Origin: an uncultured Alphaproteobacteria bacterium
GTDB lineage: Bacteria; Pseudomonadota; Alphaproteobacteria; MPNO01; UBA830
DNA length: 33,800 nt
Reading direction: 5' to 3'
Assembly: GCA_905479125.1 (NCBI GenBank)
Contig: CAJQLI010000300.1
Location: forward strand, 1 to 33,800
The position numbers and the translations under genes are program-made. The notes beneath the pieces were generated by a model. The model was not told the DNA's origin. It saw only the letters and a list, made by a program, of their open reading frames with translations, and did no database searches. Shown piece after piece: positions 27,092 to 33,800 of this stretch (position 1 is the first letter of the stretch; each line of letters opens with the position of its first letter).

Positions 27092-28437
27092 ACGGACCTG
27101 CCGCAGCAGCTCTTTCGACGACCGAATTTTCCGAACTTATGCGTGCCGCCGGGCCTTTTTCCGGCAATACCGCCCTGGCCGTCGCCGTCTCCGGCGGGGC
27201 CGACAGTATGACCCTTCTGGCCCTGGCCCATGACTGGGCCGCGAAGATTGGGGCGTCGGTGACGGCGTTGACGGTGGATCACGGATTACGGCCGGAATCG
27301 GGTATCGAGGCCGCGCAGGTAGCTGACTGGTGCCGCGAGCACGGTGTCGCCCATGAGACGCTGGTCTGGGAAGGCGACAAGCCGGATAAGGGTATTCAGG
27401 CTGCTGCCCGCGCCGCAAGGTATGCCTTGCTCGAAGACTGGTGCCGGGTGCGGTCACATACCGAGCTGCTTGTTGCCCATTCGCAGAATGACCAGGCAGA
27501 GACATTCCTGATGCGGATGAATCGCGGCAGCGGCATTGACGGGCTGGCGGCGATGCCGCTGGTGTCCTTTCACGACGGTGTTCGCCTGATCCGGCCTTTG
27601 CTCACCGTGCCGCGGCCGCGCATCGAGGCGACCGCCGATGCCCGCTCCCTGAAACCTGTATCGGATCCCAGCAATCTGGATCGGCGCTATGCGCGGGTGC
27701 GGATGCGCGACAATCTGAAGCTGCTTGATGCGCGCGGCGTGTCGGTTGAAGCGATTGCCGGGACCGCCCGGATTTTCGGAAAAATGCGTGCGGTCCGCGA
27801 ACGCGCAATCGCTGCGCTGGCCGGTGATATTCTGGTTCTGCATCGCGAAGGATATGCAGAGATCGCGCGCGAAGACTTTGCCGGGGCAGACAGGGAGCCT
27901 GCAGGCGGACTGGTGGCGGCGGTCCTGATGTCGGTCGGTGGCCTGGAATATGCTCCGCGCCGCGAGCGGCTCGACCGGCTCATGGGAGATATGCTTCACA
28001 ACAGCGATTTCCGCCCGCGGACGCTGGGAAACTGTGTGATCAGCACCCGTGGAGATCATTTTCTGATCCGTCGGGAACATCGAACGATCCGTCACGGTCT
28101 TTCGGTTGAGCCGGGGCGGAGGGTCGTCTGGGACGGTCGTTTCACGGTCGAATTCGCTCCCGATCCAAGGATCGGCGCTTCAGGATACAGCCTGAAACCG
28201 CTTGGGGAAGACGGGTGGCGGTACATTGTGTCGATCTCTGCGCGCGCGAATTTGAGAGATTATCGCGATATTCCGGGTCCGGTCCGTTATGCGTTGCCGG
28301 CGATCTGGCAGGGCGAAAAAGTGGTCGAAGTGCCGCACCTGGGTTATTTTTTCGGCCAAGCTGTTGAAAAAATTACAAAAACTGCGGAATTCCGGTCGCG
28401 GCAACTTATCGCGGGGCACACCTTTTGGGTTGTTTAA
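27082..28437 (+). CDS. tilS: tRNA(Ile)-lysidine synthase
   Basis: VAVSGGADSMTLL PP-loop, LTVDHGLRPES, HSQNDQAETFLMRMNRGSGIDGLAAM; GTG start overlaps the end of cpoB. Confidence 0.95.
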   Translation: MPLNGPAAAALSTTEFSELMRAAGPFSGNTALAVAVSGGADSMTLLALAHDWAAKIGASVTALTVDHGLRPESGIEAAQVADWCREHGVAHETLVWEGDKPDKGIQAAARAARYALLEDWCRVRSHTELLVAHSQNDQAETFLMRMNRGSGIDGLAAMPLVSFHDGVRLIRPLLTVPRPRIEATADARSLKPVSDPSNLDRRYARVRMRDNLKLLDARGVSVEAIAGTARIFGKMRAVRERAIAALAGDILVLHREGYAEIAREDFAGADREPAGGLVAAVLMSVGGLEYAPRRERLDRLMGDMLHNSDFRPRTLGNCVISTRGDHFLIRREHRTIRHGLSVEPGRRVVWDGRFTVEFAPDPRIGASGYSLKPLGEDGWRYIVSISARANLRDYRDIPGPVRYALPAIWQGEKVVEVPHLGYFFGQAVEKITKTAEFRSRQLIAGHTFWVV

Positions 28438-28605
28438 CGGTTCCGGCGCATTATTTGATACGTAGGCGATCTATGATAAGCATACGGGTACAGTACAACG
28501 TCGATCAGTAGGTCGGTAATTCAGCGGTATGGCGATGCACCCCGGTCAAATCCGGCCGGGTAGGATGCAGCCGGGTACCATGCCGCTTTTCGGGAAGCAG
28601 GGTCA

Positions 28606-30543
<1,938 letters not shown>

Positions 30544-30580
30544 TCCGTATTTGCCGGTCTATGTGAAAATTACGTTCAGC

Positions 30581-30609
30581 GACCCCGGCTTTGTCCGGGG
30601 TCGTCTGCT
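30581..30609 (+). terminator. Hairpin between ftsH and folP, possible weak terminator or attenuator
   Basis: GACCCCGG (30581-30588) / CCGGGGTC (30595-30602), 6-nt loop, followed by the imperfect T-run GTCTGCTTT. Confidence 0.5.
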
Positions 30610-31650
30610 TTGAGGGAGGAACGCGGCGTGTTCAATCCGCTTGGGTTACTCACCGGTGATGCGGCATCCCACGGGATTGAGACGGGGACGGCCTTTCCGC
30701 TCGCAGGCGGATCTGTGGCATTTTCAATGATTGAGACCCTCACCGCGGGCCCGGGAAGGATCGATAGCGCTTACGCGCCGGCGGCTGACCTGCCCGCTGC
30801 CGTGTCGACCCTTGCCGCACCGCGTCCGCCTTTCGCGGGCATAGATATCTCCCGCCCGGTCGTGATGGGTGTGGTCAACGTCACGCCTGACAGTTTTTCG
30901 GATGGCGGTGATTTTTTTGATGTGGACCGGGCAATAGATCACGCGCTGAGACTGGCGGATGAAGGGGCGACAATTATCGATATCGGCGGCGAATCCACCC
31001 GGCCCGGTGCGGATCCGATGTCCGTTGCCGATGAGATCGACCGGGTGTTGCCGATCGTTGAAGCGGTTCTGGCGCAGGGGGTGACGGTGTCCGTGGACAC
31101 CCGGCGGAGTGCCGTGATGCGCGCGGTCATAGAGGCCGGTGCACAGATCATCAATGATATCACGGCGCTGACAGACGATCCGGAGGCCCCCGGCGTGGTT
31201 GCCGCATCGGACGTGTCTGTGGTGCTGATGCATATGCAGGGCACACCGGAAACAATGCAGCACGCGCCGGTCTACCGGCTTGCATCCCACGACATTTTCA
31301 ACTGGCTTGCCGCGCGCGTAGATATATGTGTGGCGGCGGGTATTCCGCTTGGCAGAATAGCGGTTGATCCGGGCATCGGGTTTGGCAAAACCGATACCCA
31401 CAACATGGAAATTCTGCAGCGGGTGGGCGCTTTTCATGGTACCGGCTGCGCGGTTGCTATCGGCGTGTCGCGCAAAAGTTTCATTGGCCGGATTGCGGGA
31501 ATCGACAATCCAAAGGACCGGCTACCCGGTACTCTCGCGGCGACGATGCTGGCCCTGTCGCGCGGGGTTCAGGTTCACCGGGTACATGATGTGGCAGCGG
31601 CGGTGCAGGCAATTGCGATCTGGAATGCGGCAAACGGTGAGAATGAATGA
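30610..31650 (+). CDS. folP: Dihydropteroate synthase with N-terminal extension
   Basis: PVVMGVVNVTPDSFSDGGDFF, IIDIGGESTRPGADP, DPGIGFGKT, GVSRKSFIGRI. Confidence 0.95.
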   Translation: MREERGVFNPLGLLTGDAASHGIETGTAFPLAGGSVAFSMIETLTAGPGRIDSAYAPAADLPAAVSTLAAPRPPFAGIDISRPVVMGVVNVTPDSFSDGGDFFDVDRAIDHALRLADEGATIIDIGGESTRPGADPMSVADEIDRVLPIVEAVLAQGVTVSVDTRRSAVMRAVIEAGAQIINDITALTDDPEAPGVVAASDVSVVLMHMQGTPETMQHAPVYRLASHDIFNWLAARVDICVAAGIPLGRIAVDPGIGFGKTDTHNMEILQRVGAFHGTGCAVAIGVSRKSFIGRIAGIDNPKDRLPGTLAATMLALSRGVQVHRVHDVAAAVQAIAIWNAANGENE

Positions 31651-31736
31651 CAACGCGTGAACGACGCAGCATTCCTTGCTATAAGGTCAGTGTTTCCGCC
31701 AATGAAAATCAGTAAACGCCGACAGGACAGTAAGTG

Positions 31737-33086
31737 ATGGCACGTAAATATTTCGGAACAGATGGTATTCGCGGAACGGCCAATATCGATCCGATGACCG
31801 CGGAAACCGCGCTTAAGGTCGGGATGGCGGCCGGGCGGATTTTTACCCGGGGCGCTCATCGTCATACCGTGGTGATCGGCAAGGACACGCGGCTGTCCGG
31901 CTATATGCTCGAACCCGCGATGGCAGCCGGCTTCATCGCCATGGGCATGGATGTGATTTTTGCCGGGCCGATGCCGACGCCGGCGGTTGCCATGCTGACC
32001 CGCTCGCTGCGAGCCGATCTCGGTGTGATGATTTCGGCGTCGCATAACCCGTTCCATGATAACGGCATCAAGCTGTTCGGACCGGATGGTTACAAGCTGT
32101 CCGATGAAACCGAAGAACAGATCGAAAGCATGATCGAAGCGGAAATGCAGTCGGCGCTGGCAGATTCCGACAAGCTGGGCCGGGCCAAGCGGCTGGATGA
32201 TGCCGAGGGCCGTTATATTGAATTCGTGAAGAACACCTTTCCCCGCGGGCTCCGTCTCGACGGGCTGAAGATCGTCGTCGATTGCGCCAATGGGGCGGCT
32301 TACAAGGTGGCGCCTGCCGCTCTGTGGGAACTGGGCGCCGATGTCGTTACTTACGGGGTTGAGCCCGATGGTTTCAATATCAATAAATACTGCGGCAGCA
32401 CCGACACGCGCACGATGTGCCGGATGGTGCGTGAGCATGGCGCCGATATCGGTATCGCCCTCGACGGCGACGCCGACCGAGTCCTGGTCGCCGATGAGAC
32501 CGGCAAGCTGATCGATGGTGATCAGCTGATGGCGACGGTTGCGGAATCCTGGCACCGCGATGGCAGGCTTACCGGCGGTGGCGTTGTGGCGACGGTAATG
32601 TCGAACCTCGGCCTGGAGCACTACGTGCAGGGACTGGGGCTCGACCTGGTGCGCACGCAGGTTGGTGACCGTTACGTCGTCGAACACATGCGGGCCAATG
32701 GATTCAACGTCGGCGGTGAACAATCCGGCCATATCGTGCTGAGCGAATACACCACGACCGGTGACGGCCTGATCGCCGGGCTCGAGGTATTGTCGGCCAT
32801 GGTTCAGACCGGCAGGCCGTTAAGCGAGGTCGGCCGGCGGTTCGATCCGCTGCCCCAGATTCTTGAAAATGTTCGCTTCACGGGCACCCCGCCGCTGGAA
32901 GAGGCCTCCGTTATCAAGGCCGTACAGGCTGGCGAGGCACGTCTCGGCAATACGGGGCGGATATTGATGCGCAAGTCGGGAACCGAACCGCTGATCCGCG
33001 TCATGGCTGAAGGCGAGGATGCCGACCTCGTCCAGGGTGTGGTGTCCGATATCGTCACCGCGATTGAGCACGTATCGGCGGGCTGA
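31737..33086 (+). CDS. glmM: Phosphoglucosamine mutase
   Basis: [70 protein letters not shown] at 31737; a GTG lies directly upstream at 31734. Confidence 0.97.
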   Translation: MARKYFGTDGIRGTANIDPMTAETALKVGMAAGRIFTRGAHRHTVVIGKDTRLSGYMLEPAMAAGFIAMGMDVIFAGPMPTPAVAMLTRSLRADLGVMISASHNPFHDNGIKLFGPDGYKLSDETEEQIESMIEAEMQSALADSDKLGRAKRLDDAEGRYIEFVKNTFPRGLRLDGLKIVVDCANGAAYKVAPAALWELGADVVTYGVEPDGFNINKYCGSTDTRTMCRMVREHGADIGIALDGDADRVLVADETGKLIDGDQLMATVAESWHRDGRLTGGGVVATVMSNLGLEHYVQGLGLDLVRTQVGDRYVVEHMRANGFNVGGEQSGHIVLSEYTTTGDGLIAGLEVLSAMVQTGRPLSEVGRRFDPLPQILENVRFTGTPPLEEASVIKAVQAGEARLGNTGRILMRKSGTEPLIRVMAEGEDADLVQGVVSDIVTAIEHVSAG

Positions 33087-33094
33087 GAAATCTG

Positions 33095-33800
33095 ATGAAC
33101 GGGCGTGTCCTTATTATTGCCGGTTCGGACTCCGGCGGCGGTGCCGGTGTCCAGGCCGATATCAAATCTGTGACTGCGCTTGGCGGTTTTGCAGCGACCG
33201 CGATCACCGCACTGACGGCGCAGAATACCGTCGGCGTGCATGATGTGTTTCCGGTCGATGTCGACTTTATCCAGAAACAGATGCGGGTGGTGCTCGACGA
33301 TATCGGCGCGGATAGCCTCAAGACCGGCATGCTGCACAGTTCCGATGTGATCGAAGCGGTATGCGCCGTGATCGAGACCGAAGCTGCGGGCATTCCGCTG
33401 GTGGTAGACCCGGTGATGGTCGCCAAGGGCGGGGCATCTCTGCTCGATACAGATTCCGTAACCACGCTGCGTGACCGACTGTTGCCGTTGGCGCGGGTGA
33501 TCACGCCGAATATCCCGGAAGCGGAGGAAATCCTCGGTAAACCGGGGACGATCTCAACCGTCGCCGACATGAAGCAGGCGGCAGAGGCGCTGAAAGCCAT
33601 GGGACCGGGGGCGGTCCTGGTGAAGGGAGGGCACATGGAAGGCGATGCACTGTCCGACGTGCTGCTCGATGATACCGGCTTTCACGTGTTCGAGACACGG
33701 CGGATCGATACCACGCACACCCATGGCACTGGCTGTACGCTTGCGTCCTCCATAGCGACCGGCATTGCTCAGGGAATGGGCCTGCCGGAAGCCGTCGCCC
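33095..33800 (+). CDS. thiD: Bifunctional hydroxymethylpyrimidine/phosphomethylpyrimidine kinase, cut by the window end
   Basis: Not in the ORF track (no stop in window). Translated: MNGRVLIIAGSDSGGGAGVQADIKSVTALGGFAATAITALTAQNTVGV...LVVDPVMVAKGGASLL...ITPNIPEAEEI...HTHGTGCTLASSIA. Confidence 0.95.
   Translation, partial: MNGRVLIIAGSDSGGGAGVQADIKSVTALGGFAATAITALTAQNTVGVHDVFPVDVDFIQKQMRVVLDDIGADSLKTGMLHSSDVIEAVCAVIETEAAGIPLVVDPVMVAKGGASLLDTDSVTTLRDRLLPLARVITPNIPEAEEILGKPGTISTVADMKQAAEALKAMGPGAVLVKGGHMEGDALSDVLLDDTGFHVFETRRIDTTHTHGTGCTLASSIATGIAQGMGLPEAVA

Overview
This window looks like a core-chromosome segment of a GC-rich alphaproteobacterium, probably Rhodospirillales-like. The order I can read is: end of a GGDEF gene; DUF465; pfkA; DUF2390; DUF465; TrcR (DUF1013, -); quinone oxidoreductase (-); DUF1192; a structured, terminator-bearing intergenic region; rcdA-like DUF1465; rpmE (-); a MotA/ExbB-like + MotB/OmpA-like + OmpA-like trio (-); suhB (-); efp (-); epmB (-); epmA (+); thiE (-); class I fba (-); DUF4164-like; zapA; 6S RNA; 5-FTHF cyclo-ligase; YmdB-like phosphoesterase; small ORF; YebC; ruvCAB; ybgC-tolQRAB-pal-cpoB; tilS; ftsH; folP; glmM; thiD (runs off the window). 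I saw no mobile element, CRISPR array, tRNA or rRNA. The most interesting locus is the 377-bp intergenic region 4544-4920 upstream of the rcdA-like gene. It holds an exact TTAA-N7-TTAACCAT CtrA-type box, followed by hairpins with mutually exclusive pairings and a strong intrinsic terminator. This could be a CtrA-controlled sRNA or an attenuator in front of a CtrA-proteolysis factor. Other points: a five-copy 12-bp tandem array carrying GANTC sites and in-frame stops, a probable ATT start for thiE, a complete EF-P beta-lysylation locus, an ATP-type/PPi-type hybrid PFK active-site signature, and a 6S RNA in the classic zapA-ssrS-cyclo-ligase position.
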